A DNA stretch of 64,000 nt, taken from Acetobacteraceae bacterium. Lineage in GTDB: Bacteria; Pseudomonadota; Alphaproteobacteria; Acetobacterales; Acetobacteraceae. Of this stretch, positions 42,961 through 53,814 are shown piece by piece; the first letter of the stretch is position 1; the number at the start of each line of letters is the position of its first letter. Under the pieces are notes generated by a model, which saw only the letters and a list, made by a program, of their open reading frames with translations, was not told where the DNA came from and did no database searches. Made by a program: the position numbers and the translations under genes. Where the stretch lies: NCBI GenBank assembly GCA_027487675.1, contig JAIYDD010000217.1, positions 1-64,000 of the forward strand, read 5' to 3'.

Positions 42961-45042
42961 TCAGGCGGACTTCTTCATGATCTCGTCGGCCACGTTGCGC
43001 GGCACCGGATCGTAGTGGTGGAACTGCATCGAGAAGCTCGCGCGGCCCTTGGTCATGCCGCGGAGGTTCGAGATGTAGCCGAACATCTCCTTCAGCGGCA
43101 CATGGGCGCGCACGATGACGGAGGTGCCGGCCATGTCCTGGCTCTGGATCACGCCGCGGCGGCGGTTCAGGTCGCCGACGACGTCGCCGACATGGTCGGA
43201 GGGCGTGGTCACTTCCACGTCCATGATCGGCTCCAGGATCACCGGGCCGGCCTTCTTCATGCCTTCGCGGAAGCAGGCCTTGGCGGCGATTTCGAAGGCG
43301 AGCGCGGACGAGTCGACGTCGTGGTACTTGCCGTCCACCAGGCTGTACTTGAAGTCCACCGTCGGGAAGCCGGCCAGCACGCCGGTGTCGGCCTGCACCT
43401 TGATGCCCTTCTCCACCGCCGGGATGTATTCGCGCGGGACCGAGCCGCCGACGACGCCGTTGACGAACTCGATGCCCTCGTTCCGCTCCTTCGGCTCGAA
43501 GACGATCTTCACCTCGGCGTACTGGCCCGAGCCGCCCGACTGCTTCTTGTGGGTGTAGGTCTCGGTGTGCGGCTTGGTGATCGTCTCCCGGTACGCGACC
43601 TGCGGGGCGCCGATGTTCGCGTCCACGCCGTATTCGCGCTTCAGGCGGTCGATGATGATCTCGAGGTGCAGCTCGCCCATGCCGGAGAGGATGGTCTGGC
43701 CGCTCTCCTGGTCCGTCCGCAGGCGCAGCGAGGGATCCTCGCCGGCCAGCTTCTGCAGGCCGAGCGTCATCTTCTCGACGCCTTCCTTGGTCTTCGGCTC
43801 GACGGAGATGTCGATGACCGGCACCGGGAAGGCCATGCGCTCCAGCACCACCGCGTCGTCGTTGGACGCCAGCGTGTCGCCGGTGCCGGTGTCCTTCAGG
43901 CCGACGAAGGCCGCGATGTCGCCGGCGAAGACTTCCTTGATCTCCTCGCGCTTGTCGGCGTGCATCTGGAAGATGCGGCCGATCCGCTCGCGATGGCCCT
44001 TCGTGGTGTTCTGCACCATGTCGCCTTGGCGCAGCACGCCGCGATAGACGCGCACGAAGGTCAGGTTGCCGTACTTGTCGTTGATGATCTTGAACGCCAG
44101 GCCCGCGAAGGGCGCGTTCTCGTCGGCCGGGATGTTGCGGCGGTCGGCGGTCTCGTCCTGGCCTTCCTCGGGCGCGACCTTGATGCCGGGGATGTCGACC
44201 GGGCTCGGCAGGTAGTCGAGCACCGCGTCCAGCAGCGGCTGCACGCCCTTGTTCTTGAAGGCGGTGCCGCACAGCACGGGGCGGAATTCGCCGCTGATCG
44301 TGCCCTTCTTGATGCAGCGCTTCAGCGTCTCGACCGAGACGTCGCCCTTGTCGAAGTATTCCTCCATCGCCGCCTCGTCGACGCCGACGACGACGTCGAG
44401 CAGCTTGGCGCGGTACTCGACGGCCTTGTCCTTCAGCTCGTCGGGGATCGGCGCGTCCTCGTACAGCGCGCCCAGCTCGTCGCCCTTCCAGACGATGGCC
44501 TTCATCTCGATCAGGTCGACGACGCCCTTGAAGGTGTCCTCGATGCCGATCGGCAGCTGCAGCGTCACCCAGTTGATGCCGAGCTTCTCGGTCAGCGTCG
44601 CGGCGGCACGGTAGAAATCGGCGCCCGTGCGGTCGAGCTTGTTGATGAAGATGATGCGCGGGACGTTGTAGCGGTCCGCCAGGCGCCAGTTGGTCTCGGA
44701 CTGCGGCTGCACGCCGGCCACGCCCTCAATGATGAAGATGGCGCCGTCCAGCACGCGCAAGCTGCGGTTCACCTCGATGTTGAAGTCGATATGGCCGGGC
44801 GTGTCGATGATGTTGATCCGGTGGTCCTTCCACACGGCGGTCACCGCGGCGGAGGTGATGGTGATGCCCCGCTCGCGCTCCTGCTCCATGTAGTCGGTCG
44901 TAGTGTTGCCGTCATGCACCTCGCCGATCCGGTGCGACTTGCCGGTGTAATACAGGATCCGCTCGGTCGTGGTGGTCTTGCCGGCGTCGATATGCGCCGT
45001 GATGCCGATGTTGCGAATTCGATCGAGCGGGGTACGCGCCAC
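42961..45042 (-). CDS. fusA: Translation elongation factor G
   Basis: A 693-residue GTPase that moves tRNA and mRNA during elongation. G1 is [12 protein letters not shown] near residue 17, G2/G3 lie in [11 protein letters not shown] and [15 protein letters not shown]4 is [13 protein letters not shown]. Domains II-V follow with [20 protein letters not shown] and the C-terminal [20 protein letters not shown]. The usual neighbours rpsL, rpsG and tuf are absent. Segments such as [18 protein letters not shown] differ from what I expect of str-operon EF-G in this group, so it may be a second copy. Its start has 218 bases upstream. Confidence 0.9.
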   Translation of the reverse strand: MARTPLDRIRNIGITAHIDAGKTTTTERILYYTGKSHRIGEVHDGNTTTDYMEQERERGITITSAAVTAVWKDHRINIIDTPGHIDFNIEVNRSLRVLDGAIFIIEGVAGVQPQSETNWRLADRYNVPRIIFINKLDRTGADFYRAAATLTEKLGINWVTLQLPIGIEDTFKGVVDLIEMKAIVWKGDELGALYEDAPIPDELKDKAVEYRAKLLDVVVGVDEAAMEEYFDKGDVSVETLKRCIKKGTISGEFRPVLCGTAFKNKGVQPLLDAVLDYLPSPVDIPGIKVAPEEGQDETADRRNIPADENAPFAGLAFKIINDKYGNLTFVRVYRGVLRQGDMVQNTTKGHRERIGRIFQMHADKREEIKEVFAGDIAAFVGLKDTGTGDTLASNDDAVVLERMAFPVPVIDISVEPKTKEGVEKMTLGLQKLAGEDPSLRLRTDQESGQTILSGMGELHLEIIIDRLKREYGVDANIGAPQVAYRETITKPHTETYTHKKQSGGSGQYAEVKIVFEPKERNEGIEFVNGVVGGSVPREYIPAVEKGIKVQADTGVLAGFPTVDFKYSLVDGKYHDVDSSALAFEIAAKACFREGMKKAGPVILEPIMDVEVTTPSDHVGDVVGDLNRRRGVIQSQDMAGTSVIVRAHVPLKEMFGYISNLRGMTKGRASFSMQFHHYDPVPRNVADEIMKKSA

Positions 45043-45260
45043 GATGGGCCTCCATGCAGAAAGCGGGCGTCTCCACAGGCCGAACGCCTGCGGGGCCCGC
45101 CCGATGGTCCCGAATCACATCTGTGCGGCGGGAGATGCCCTCTCAGGCCGGGTTTTGCAAGCGTCCCGCCGCGCCGGCGTGCCGCCCGATGCGCGGGGCA
45201 GGCCGGGCAACCGCCCCGGGCGGCCCGGCGTTGCGCCCTGAACGGCAGGAGGATGCCCGG

Positions 45261-45596
45261 GTGGCGGAACGGTTCGCGGTGTATCGCTACGGGATCTTGC
45301 GGGACGGCGAGGCGCCCGAGACCCGCTACTCCCTCGCCCCCATGCAGGGCGTCGGCTATGCCGGCAACGACGAACCCTCGGACGCGCATCCCCGTGGCAA
45401 CGAGCACGCGGATGTCGGCCGGTCGGTGCCCGCCGGCCATGTCGAGGCGCCGGATGGCACCACCATCTCCGCCTTCGAGCCGCCGACGCTCGAGATCCCG
45501 GGCCGCGGCCGCGTGGACCTCTCGGCCGTGATCGGCGCGACGGCGGGCGGGACGGGCGAACTCGGCGCGCTGGTCCGCTGGATGCCGGCCGGCTGA
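45261..45596 (+). CDS. Hypothetical protein, 111 residues
   Basis: GTG 45261 has AGGAGG about 8 bases in front, a strong ribosome site, which is the main reason to believe the gene. The product opens ERFAVYRYGILRDGEAPETR, then YSLAPMQGVGYAGNDEPSDA, and has an acidic, glycine-rich end. No signal peptide, helix or known motif is seen. It is divergent from fusA and convergent with the metallophosphatase gene. I do not recognise the family. Confidence 0.5.
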   Translation: MAERFAVYRYGILRDGEAPETRYSLAPMQGVGYAGNDEPSDAHPRGNEHADVGRSVPAGHVEAPDGTTISAFEPPTLEIPGRGRVDLSAVIGATAGGTGELGALVRWMPAG

Positions 45597-45622
45597 GGCG
45601 CCGGGCCCGGCCGTGACGCGCC

Positions 45623-46645
45623 TCAGCAGCGCGGCCGCATCAGCCGGTCTTCCGGCCCGATGAAGGAAAAGCCCCAGGGATCGGCCGCCGCCGGGTCCAC
45701 CGCGACACGGACGGCCCGCGTCTCCCGGTCGCCCGGCACCATGATGCGCGTCAGGTTCGGCGCCTCGGCCATCGGGCGGTCCTGCAGCCAGAAATGGCTG
45801 TCGCCATGGATCAGCAGCACCGGCCGGCCGAAGGCGGCGGCGGCGCGGCCGATCGCCGCGCGGAAGGCCCGCGTGCCGCTGTCCTGGCCGCGGCCGCAGC
45901 GCTGGACGTGGAAAAGGTCCACCTGCATCGCCAGCACCACGGCCGGGGCACCGCTGCGCTGCGCCTCGGCGAAGGTTGCCTCGATCCAGGCGAGGTTGGC
46001 GGCGTCGCGGGCGGCGAACTCGGCCATCGCGCCTTCGGGCGGGCGGCTGGCGGGCGTCTCCCCAGGTTCGGTCGGGCGGTTGTTGTTGCTGCCGACGGCA
46101 TGCAGCGTGGCGAAGACCACGCCGGCATGGCTCCAGCGGGCGTTCTCGACATAGAGGCGCTGCGCCGGGTCGGCATCGGCCTGGCGCAGCAGCGGCATCG
46201 GGCGTCGGCCGAGGCTGTTGGCGTCACGGAAGAAGCGCGCGCGGATCAGCGCCAGCCGCTCCAGCGGGTCATGGCGGCCGCCGCGGTCCTGCCAGCAATC
46301 GGTCCATTCGTTGTCGCCGGGCGTGTAGACCAGCGGCGCCTCGGACAGCGACATCCAGGCGAAGGGGCCGAGCACCCTGGCATCGGTGCAGACATCGCTG
46401 CCGCCCTTGGTGTCGCCGACGAAGATCGAGAAGGCCGGCCGCGCGGCATTGATCTCGCCGACCAGGCGGGCGACGCGGCCTTCCTCGGCGGCGCAATCCT
46501 GCGGGGCGGTGGGCAGGCAATAGGGCATGTCGCCGAAGGCGACGAAGCTGAAGGGCGCCGACGCCTGGGCATGGCCGCGCGCGGCGGGCAGGGCCAGGGC
46601 CAGGGCCAGGGCCAGGGTGAGCAGCAGCAGGGCGGGCAGGCGCAT
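45623..46645 (-). CDS. Exported metallophosphoesterase
   Basis: A 340-residue precursor. The signal peptide is an unusually repetitive LALALALAL stretch encoded by a 6-bp repeat. The core is calcineurin-like: FVAFGDMPYCLP, FVGDTKGGSDVC, YTPGDNEWTDCWQD and LLIHGDSHFWLQDRP, which replace the usual GNHE and GHxH motifs. It should act outside the inner membrane; substrate unknown. It is divergent from queA. Confidence 0.8.
   Translation of the reverse strand: MRLPALLLLTLALALALALPAARGHAQASAPFSFVAFGDMPYCLPTAPQDCAAEEGRVARLVGEINAARPAFSIFVGDTKGGSDVCTDARVLGPFAWMSLSEAPLVYTPGDNEWTDCWQDRGGRHDPLERLALIRARFFRDANSLGRRPMPLLRQADADPAQRLYVENARWSHAGVVFATLHAVGSNNNRPTEPGETPASRPPEGAMAEFAARDAANLAWIEATFAEAQRSGAPAVVLAMQVDLFHVQRCGRGQDSGTRAFRAAIGRAAAAFGRPVLLIHGDSHFWLQDRPMAEAPNLTRIMVPGDRETRAVRVAVDPAAADPWGFSFIGPEDRLMRPRC
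46589..46617. repeat. Hexanucleotide repeat in a signal-peptide codon tract
   Basis: CAGGGC is repeated four times and followed by CAGGG. Read on the minus strand it gives alternating Leu-Ala in the signal peptide of the metallophosphoesterase. Slippage by one unit would add or remove two residues and keep the frame. Confidence 0.8.
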
Positions 46646-46758
46646 CGTGCCTTCTCCTCGGGCAGGCGCAGCCTAGGCCGTGCCCGGGCGGCTGCGCATG
46701 TCCGTTGCGTGGCGGTTGCGCTGGACAAGGCCCGGCGGCGGCGTCACATGCCGCGGCG

Positions 46759-47850
46759 ATGCCGGAGGCCCCCTCCCCCCCGCCCGGCCCGGAGCCGCTC
46801 AGCACCGAGGCCTTCGACTACGAGCTGCCCGAGCGCCTGATCGCCCAGGCGCCGGCCCGGCCGCGCGATTCCGCGCGCCTGCTGGTGGTGCGGAAGGAGG
46901 GGCTGGCCGACCGCGGCGTGCTGGATCTGCCGGGGCTGCTGGAACCGGGCGACGTGATGGTGGTGAACGACACGCGGGTGATCCCGGCGCGCCTGCACGG
47001 GCGCCGCGGGGAGGCGCGCGTCGAGATCATGCTGAACCGCGCCGAGGGCGGCGGCATCTGGCACGTGCTGGTGCGCAACGCCCGCCGCCTGCGCCCGGGC
47101 GATGTCGTGCAGATCGAGGGCGCGCCGGGCTGCGGGGCGCGCGTGCTGGAATGTCGCGAAGGCAGCGCCATGCTGGATTTCGGCCCCGACCAGGCGGCGC
47201 TGGCCGCGGCGCTGGACCGCGCCGGCGAGGTGCCCCTGCCGCCCTATATCCGGCGCGAGGCCGGGCCGAGCGCCGAGGATGCGGCCGACTACCAGACCAT
47301 CTTCGCCGCGCGCCCTGGCGCCGTCGCGGCACCCACCGCCAGCCTGCACTTCACCGACCGGCTGCTGGCCGCGCTGGATGCGCGCGGCGTGCGGCGCGTG
47401 ACGGTCACGCTGCATGTCGGCGCCGGCACCTTCCTGCCGGTGCGCGACGGCGACCCGCGCGCGCACCGCATCCACGCCGAATGGGGCGAGGTGACGGAGG
47501 ACGCTGCGGCCGCGCTGAACCGAGCGCGCGCCGAGGGAAGGCGGATCGTGGCGATCGGCACCACCGCGATGCGCGTGCTGGAGACGGCGGCGCGGGAAGA
47601 CGGCAGCGTGGCGCCCTTTCGTGGGCTGACCGAGCTCTACATCCTGCCCGGCTACCGCTTCCGCGCGGTGGATGCGCTGCTGACCAATTTTCACCTGCCG
47701 AAATCGACGCTGCTGATGCTGGTCTCGGCCTTTGCCGGCACCAGGCGGATGCGCGCGGCCTATGCGCACGCGATCGCGCAGGACTACCGCTTCTTCTCCT
47801 ATGGCGACGGCAGCCTGCTGTTCCGTGCCGAGCAGGACGTGCCGGAATGA
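46759..47850 (+). CDS. queA: S-adenosylmethionine:tRNA ribosyltransferase-isomerase
   Basis: A 363-residue enzyme that moves the ribosyl part of SAM to preQ1 in tRNA, giving epoxyqueuosine. [24 protein letters not shown] opens it; [27 protein letters not shown] and [19 protein letters not shown] are signatures. ATG 46759 begins the conserved part. It is the first gene of a five-gene queuosine cluster and overlaps tgt by four bases. Confidence 0.95.
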   Translation: MPEAPSPPPGPEPLSTEAFDYELPERLIAQAPARPRDSARLLVVRKEGLADRGVLDLPGLLEPGDVMVVNDTRVIPARLHGRRGEARVEIMLNRAEGGGIWHVLVRNARRLRPGDVVQIEGAPGCGARVLECREGSAMLDFGPDQAALAAALDRAGEVPLPPYIRREAGPSAEDAADYQTIFAARPGAVAAPTASLHFTDRLLAALDARGVRRVTVTLHVGAGTFLPVRDGDPRAHRIHAEWGEVTEDAAAALNRARAEGRRIVAIGTTAMRVLETAAREDGSVAPFRGLTELYILPGYRFRAVDALLTNFHLPKSTLLMLVSAFAGTRRMRAAYAHAIAQDYRFFSYGDGSLLFRAEQDVPE

Positions 47851-48977
47851 CGCTGCACTGGGTGGAAAGCACGCGCGACGGCGCGGCGCGGGCGGGCACG
47901 CTGATGACCGCGCATGGCGAGGTGCCGACGCCGGTCTTCATGCCCGTCGGCACGGCCGGCACCGTCAAGGCGATGACGGCCGATGCGGTGCGCCAGACCG
48001 GCGCGCGCATGATCCTCGGCAACACCTATCACCTGATGCTGCGCCCGGGGGCGGAACGCGTGGCGCGGCTCGGCGGGCTGCACCGCATGGCGGATTGGCG
48101 CGGGCCCATCCTGACCGATTCCGGCGGCTTCCAGGTGATGAGCCTGGCGGGGCTGCGCAAGATGGATGCAGACGGCGTCACCTTCCGCAGCCACATCGAC
48201 GGCAGCTACCACCGGCTGACGCCGGAGCGCAGCGTGGACATCCAGCGGCTGCTCGGCGCCGACGTCACCATGTGCTTCGACGAATGCACGCCCTTCCCCG
48301 CCACGCATGAGCAGGCCGCGTCCAGCATGCGGCTTTCGATGCGCTGGGCGGCGCGATCGCGCGAAGCCTTCGTGCCGCGGGAGGGCTATGGGCTGTTCGG
48401 CATCGTGCAGGGCAGCGTGTACGACGATCTGCGCGCGGAGAGCGTCGGCGCACTCACCGCGATCGGCTTCGAGGGCTATGCGATCGGCGGCCTCGCGGTC
48501 GGCGAGGGCCAGGCGGAGATGCTGCGCGTGCTGGACGCGACGGTGCCGCTGCTGCCGCAGGCCGCGCCGCGCTACCTGATGGGGGTGGGCACGCCGCACG
48601 ACCTGGTCGAAGCCGTGCGCCGCGGCGTGGACATGTTCGACTGCGTGATCCCGACGCGATCGGGTCGCACCGGCCGCGCCTATACCAGTCGCGGCGTGCT
48701 GAACCTGCGCAATGCGCGGCATGCCGATGACGGATCGGCGCTCGATCCCGATTGCGACTGCCCCGCCTGCACGCGGCATTCGCGGGCCTACCTGCATCAC
48801 CTGATCCGGTCGGAGGAGATGCTGGGGCCGATGCTGCTGACCTGGCACAACATCCGCTACTACCAGTCGCTGATGGCCCGCCTGCGCGCCGCGATCCTGG
48901 CCGGCCGCTTCGCCGCGGAGGCCGCCGCGATCATCGCCGGCTGGGAACAGGGCGAGGCCGAGAGGAAGGCCGCATGA
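47847..48977 (+). CDS. tgt: tRNA-guanine transglycosylase
   Basis: A 376-residue enzyme that swaps guanine-34 for preQ1 in tRNAs with GUN anticodons. [12 protein letters not shown] and [13 protein letters not shown] give the nucleophile/base aspartates; [16 protein letters not shown] and [17 protein letters not shown] follow; the zinc ligands are in [17 protein letters not shown]. It overlaps queA and queF by four bases each (ATGA). Confidence 0.96.
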   Translation: MTLHWVESTRDGAARAGTLMTAHGEVPTPVFMPVGTAGTVKAMTADAVRQTGARMILGNTYHLMLRPGAERVARLGGLHRMADWRGPILTDSGGFQVMSLAGLRKMDADGVTFRSHIDGSYHRLTPERSVDIQRLLGADVTMCFDECTPFPATHEQAASSMRLSMRWAARSREAFVPREGYGLFGIVQGSVYDDLRAESVGALTAIGFEGYAIGGLAVGEGQAEMLRVLDATVPLLPQAAPRYLMGVGTPHDLVEAVRRGVDMFDCVIPTRSGRTGRAYTSRGVLNLRNARHADDGSALDPDCDCPACTRHSRAYLHHLIRSEEMLGPMLLTWHNIRYYQSLMARLRAAILAGRFAAEAAAIIAGWEQGEAERKAA

Positions 48978-49427
48978 GCATCACCACCGACGTCTCCGCA
49001 CTGACCATGCTGGGGCGGGAGACGCGCCAACCGCCATCGCCCGAGGAGGCGGTGCTGGAACGCGTGCCGAACCCGCACCCGGATGCGCGCTACTGCGTGC
49101 GCTTCAGCGCGCCCGAATTCACGTCGCTCTGCCCGATCACGGCGCAGCCGGACTTCGCGCATCTCGTCATCGACTACGTGCCGCGCGCCTGGCTGGTGGA
49201 GAGCAAGTCGCTGAAGCTGTACCTGACGAGCTTCCGCAACCACGGCGCCTTCCACGAGGCCTGCACCGTCGGCATCGGCAAGCGGCTGGTCGAGACGCTG
49301 GATCCCGAATGGCTGCGCATCGGCGGCTATTGGTATCCGCGGGGCGGCATCCCGATCGACGTCTTCTGGCAGACAGGTGTGGCGCCGGAGGGCGTGTGGG
49401 TGCCGGCCCAGGACGTGCCGGGGTATC

Positions 49428-49441
<14 letters not shown>
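48974..49441 (+). CDS. queF: NADPH-dependent 7-cyano-7-deazaguanine reductase
   Basis: A 155-residue, single-domain (YkvM-type) QueF that reduces preQ0 to preQ1. [20 protein letters not shown] contains the catalytic cysteine; [21 protein letters not shown] is the QueF motif with the aromatic/charged pair. It overlaps tgt and, by 14 bases, queG. Confidence 0.95.
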
Positions 49442-50488
<1,047 letters not shown>

Positions 50489-50492
<4 letters not shown>

Positions 50493-51187
50493 CGAACGAC
50501 AGCGCGCTGGTGCTGTTCTCCGGCGGGCAGGACAGCGCGACCTGCCTGGCCTGGGCGCTGGAGCGCTTCGCGCAGGTCGAGACGATCGGCTTCGACTACG
50601 GCCAGCGGCATGTGGTGGAGCTGGAGGTGCGGCAGGATTTTCTTGGCTGGATCGGCGCGCATGCCGCATGGGGCGCGCGGCTCGGCGCCGACCATGTGCT
50701 GAAGCTCGATGCGCTGGGTGCGATCAGCGAGACCTCGCTGACGCGGGACGTCGCGATCCAGATGGAGACTGGCGGCCTGCCCAACACCTTCGTCCCCGGC
50801 CGCAACCTGCTCTTCGTCACCTTCGCCGCCGCGCTGGCGTTCCGCCGCGGGCTGCGCCACATCGTCACCGGCGTCTGCGAGACCGACTATTCCGGCTACC
50901 CCGATTGCCGCGACGACACGCTGAAGGCGCTGCAGGTCGCGTTGAACCTCGGCATGGATCGGCGCTTCGTCGTGCACACGCCGCTGATGTGGCGGGACAA
51001 GGCGGCGACCTGGCGGCTGGCGGAGGAGTTGGGTGGCGCCGCGCTGGTCGAGGCGGTGCGCGCGCGCACGCATTCCTGCTACCTCGGCGACCGAACGCCG
51101 CGCGACTGGGGCGCGGGCTGCGGCCATTGCCCGGCCTGCGAATTGCGCGCGCGCGGCTGGCACGAATATGCGGGGACCGACGCGTGA
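50489..51187 (+). CDS. queC: 7-cyano-7-deazaguanine synthase
   Basis: A 232-residue enzyme that turns 7-carboxy-7-deazaguanine into preQ0 with ATP and ammonia. The PP-loop is [36 protein letters not shown] follows; the zinc cysteines lie in the C-terminal [13 protein letters not shown]. It overlaps queG and the amidotransferase-like gene. queD and queE, which precede it in the pathway, are not in the window. Confidence 0.95.
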
Positions 51188-51840
51188 AGATCCTGGTCGT
51201 CCGCAACAGCGAGACGGCGCCGGACGGTGCCTTCGGCGAATGGCTGGCGGCGCAGGGGCACGCGCTGACCGTCACCAGCGGGGAGGCGCTGGACCAGGCG
51301 GCGATGGACGAGGCGGAGGCCGTCGTGGTGCTGGGCTCGCCGCACGGCGTCTACGACGCGCACATCCCCTGGATTCCGCGCCAACGGGCGCTGCTGGCGC
51401 GGCGGCTGTCGGAGCGGCGGCCGACGATCGGCATCTGCTTCGGTGCGCAGATCATCGCGGCGGCGGCCGGCGGCGACAGCGCGCGCATGCAGGATGGGCG
51501 CTTCTTCCGCGGCTGGTTCGGGGTGGAACGCGTTGCCGATCCCGTGCTCGCCGGCCCCTGGCCGCGCTGGCATGGCGACGCGATCGCGCTGCCGCCGCAG
51601 GCCGAGCTGCTGGCCGAGGATGCCGGCACCGTGCAGGCTTTTGCGCTGCCGCGCGCCGTCGGCGTGCAGTTCCACCCGGAGGCGACGCCGGCGATCCTGC
51701 AGGATTGGGCCGCGAAGTTCACTGCGCCTGGGCTGGTGGATGCGGATGCGCTGGCCGCCGACAGCGCGCGGCTGTTTCCGGCGCGCGCCACGGCACGCGG
51801 GGCGCTGTTCGCGTGGCTGCTGCATCGCGCGGCCGGTTGA
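51184..51840 (+). CDS. Class I glutamine amidotransferase-like protein
   Basis: A 218-residue GATase-1 fold protein. [15 protein letters not shown] has the nucleophile cysteine and [10 protein letters not shown] the His-Glu pair. [12 protein letters not shown] is the oxyanion part. GTG 51184 overlaps the queC stop (GTGA), so it is co-translated. QueC needs ammonia, but free ammonium is thought to suffice; a supply role is only a guess. Otherwise such proteins are deglycase- or GMP-synthase-like. Confidence 0.82.
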   Translation: MKILVVRNSETAPDGAFGEWLAAQGHALTVTSGEALDQAAMDEAEAVVVLGSPHGVYDAHIPWIPRQRALLARRLSERRPTIGICFGAQIIAAAAGGDSARMQDGRFFRGWFGVERVADPVLAGPWPRWHGDAIALPPQAELLAEDAGTVQAFALPRAVGVQFHPEATPAILQDWAAKFTAPGLVDADALAADSARLFPARATARGALFAWLLHRAAG

Positions 51841-51862
51841 CACCCTGATGCCCCCACCCCGA

Positions 51863-51888
51863 CCCTCCCCCGCAATTGCGGGGGAGGG
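51863..51888. repeat. CCCTCCCCCGC palindromic repeat at the end of the que operon
   Basis: A 26-bp perfect palindrome (arms 51863-51875 and 51876-51888) preceded by CCCCACCCCGA. It lies between convergent gene ends at 51840 (+) and 51899 (-). It matches copies at 35796 and 37661. Confidence 0.88.
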
Positions 51889-51898
51889 AGAAGCGGGG

Positions 51899-52480
51899 TC
51901 AGAACCGCGCCATTTCGCGCCGCACTTTTGCGAGGAACGCCATGCGCCGGTTCAGGTCGGCGCGGTTCATGTCGTAGAGCGCGTGGTACTGCACGCTGGC
52001 CTGCCAGCCCGTCAGCGCGCGGAGATACCGCGTCACCGCCATGCGTGGCGGATCGCAGACCCACACGGCATTCCACCACGGCCGCCCATAGGTGCTGATG
52101 CCGGCGATCCTGCGGATGCGCGTCAGGTTCGGCCGCGCCACGCCGTCCTGCAGCACGAAGGACACCCCGGGAACGAAGACGCGATCGAAGAAGCCCTTCA
52201 GGATCGCGGGCAGGCCGAAGGACCAGGTGGGGTAGGACAGCACCAGCGCCTCGGCGGCTTCCACGCGGCGGATGTAGTCCTCGCATGGGATGCGGTTCGA
52301 CGGCAGGTCGTGGTAGCCGCGGCGTTCCGCGGCGCTCAGCACGGGGTCGAAGCCCTCCGCGTAGAGGTCGCAGAGATCCACCTGGTGACCCGCCTCGCGC
52401 AGGCCCTCGCGGATCTCGTCGCGGATCGCGGCGTGGAAGCTTTCGGCCAGCGGATGCGCGTAGAGATACAGCACGCGCAT
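51899..52480 (-). CDS. NAD(P)H:quinone oxidoreductase-like flavodoxin-fold protein
   Basis: A 193-residue NQO1/KefF-type protein. VLYLYAHPLAESFHAAI opens the FMN-binding fold; DLYAEGFDPVLS and LSYPTWSFGLPAILKGFFDRVF are family parts. It reduces quinones or acts as a redox sensor in relatives. ATG 52480 overlaps the cupin stop by one base (TGATG). A paralogue lies on the other side of the cupin (52989-53570), similar in nearly every block. Confidence 0.87.
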   Translation of the reverse strand: MRVLYLYAHPLAESFHAAIRDEIREGLREAGHQVDLCDLYAEGFDPVLSAAERRGYHDLPSNRIPCEDYIRRVEAAEALVLSYPTWSFGLPAILKGFFDRVFVPGVSFVLQDGVARPNLTRIRRIAGISTYGRPWWNAVWVCDPPRMAVTRYLRALTGWQASVQYHALYDMNRADLNRRMAFLAKVRREMARF

Positions 52481-52917
52481 CAGGCGCGGCCCGCGCCCGT
52501 GATCACCGCGATGTCCTCCGGCGCGAGGTCCACCGGCGTGCCGGCGCGGATGAGCTCGGCAAAGCCCTCGTTCGGCGCCATCAGCGTCAGGCAGTAGAGC
52601 TTCTCCGAGCCGTCGTTGACCACGACATGCTCCACGCCGGGCTTCAGCACGAAGGCATCGCCCGGCCCGATCGGCATCTCCTTCCCGTCCGCATAGGCCT
52701 TGCCGTGGCCGGCGAGCACGAAGAAGCATTCCTCCGCCGCCTGGTGCGTGTTGGGCGGCGTGCGGCCGCCGGGCTCGAAGATCTCGACGACCAGGGTGAA
52801 GGACACGCCGTCGGCGAGCGGGTCGAACAGGCAGGCGAAGTAGTTCGTGTCGGTGGGCGAAATGCGGAAGCCGCGCAGGTCCTGCGCGCGCTTGCCGATC
52901 ACGGACGCGGTCATCAT
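52480..52917 (-). CDS. Cupin-domain protein
   Basis: A 145-residue single-domain cupin. PPNTHQAAEECFFVLAGHGKAY is the first metal motif (histidine, glutamate), and GDAFVLKPGVEHVVVNDGSE the second. Starts at an ATGATG pair with GGGAG upstream; 52917 is used. It is coupled to one quinone-reductase-like gene and divergent from the other, so it may act on the same substrate or as a ligand sensor. Confidence 0.8.
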   Translation of the reverse strand: MMTASVIGKRAQDLRGFRISPTDTNYFACLFDPLADGVSFTLVVEIFEPGGRTPPNTHQAAEECFFVLAGHGKAYADGKEMPIGPGDAFVLKPGVEHVVVNDGSEKLYCLTLMAPNEGFAELIRAGTPVDLAPEDIAVITGAGRA

Positions 52918-52988
52918 GAAGCGGGTCTCCCGTTGCGATGCCGGCACGCGCCATGCAAGACAGCGGCCGGTGAAGCCGGAGCCCGACG

Positions 52989-53570
52989 ATGCGCGTGCTG
53001 ATGATCTACTGCCATCCGCGGGAAGACAGCCTCTGCGCCGCGCTGCGCGACGCCGCCGCGGCGGGCCTGCGCGAAGCGGGGCATGAGGTGGAGTTGCGCG
53101 ACCTCTACGCCGAGGGCTTCAACCCGGTTCTCACCGCCGAGGAACGTGGGCGCTACCACGACGTGCCGCAGAACCTCGAAGGCATCGAGGACCACGTCGC
53201 ATCGCTCCGCCGCGCGGAGGCGCTGCTGCTGGTCCACCCGACCTGGTGGTACGGAATGCCCGCGATGCTGAAAGGCTGGTTCGACCGCGTCTGGTCGCCA
53301 GGCGTCGCGTTCACCCTCGGCGCCGGCGCGATCGAGCCTGCGCTGACCAACATCCGGCGCATCGGCATCGTCACCACCTACGGCTCGCCGACCTGGCTGC
53401 TCTGGTACATCGGGCGCATCGACCGCAAGCTGATCGGCCGCGGCCTGCGCAGGCTTTGCGCGAAAGACTGCACCGTGGAATGGCTGACCCTGACCCGCAT
53501 GGACCAGCGCACGCGACCGGAATGCGAGAGCTTCGTGGCACGTGTCCGGGCGCGGCTGGCGAAGTGGTAG
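52989..53570 (+). CDS. NAD(P)H:quinone oxidoreductase-like flavodoxin-fold protein (paralogue)
   Basis: A 193-residue paralogue of the gene at 51899-52480, equal in length. VLMIYCHPREDSLCAALRD, DLYAEGFNPVLTAEERGRYHD and LLVHPTWWYGMPAMLKGWFDRVW match block by block. It is transcribed away from the cupin, with 71 bases between the starts. The pair looks like a duplication around the cupin followed by rearrangement. Confidence 0.87.
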   Translation: MRVLMIYCHPREDSLCAALRDAAAAGLREAGHEVELRDLYAEGFNPVLTAEERGRYHDVPQNLEGIEDHVASLRRAEALLLVHPTWWYGMPAMLKGWFDRVWSPGVAFTLGAGAIEPALTNIRRIGIVTTYGSPTWLLWYIGRIDRKLIGRGLRRLCAKDCTVEWLTLTRMDQRTRPECESFVARVRARLAKW

Positions 53571-53619
53571 CGGGGAGGGCTCCGGGCGCAGCAGCGCCGC
53601 GCCCCCCAAACCCCACCCG

Positions 53620-53806
53620 CCGGGGGCCGTGGCGGCCCCCGGACCCCGCCGTGAGTCATGTCGTCGTGCAGGGAGGGGGCGTCGCACGCGCACCCGCGAC
53701 GCAGATGCGCCACGCCCCCTCCCTGCACGACGACAGGAACTGATGGGATTCCAAGGGCCCGCGGCCCTTGGCGGGGTGGGTCCGGGAGGGGCGGCGCCCC
53801 TCCCGG
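53620..53806. repeat. Four-hairpin cluster including a 23-bp inverted repeat
   Basis: H1: CCGGGGGCCG/CGGCCCCCGG, 53620-53642. H2: arms 53660-53682 and 53712-53734, perfect over 23 bp, around a 29-base loop. H3: CCAAGGGCC/GGCCCTTGG, 53751-53771. H4: CCGGGAGGGGCG/CGCCCCTCCCGG, 53782-53806. The cluster occupies nearly all of the gap between convergent genes. H3 and H4 echo the first and third hairpins at 35926-35996. Confidence 0.88.
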
Positions 53807-53814
53807 CAACCACC

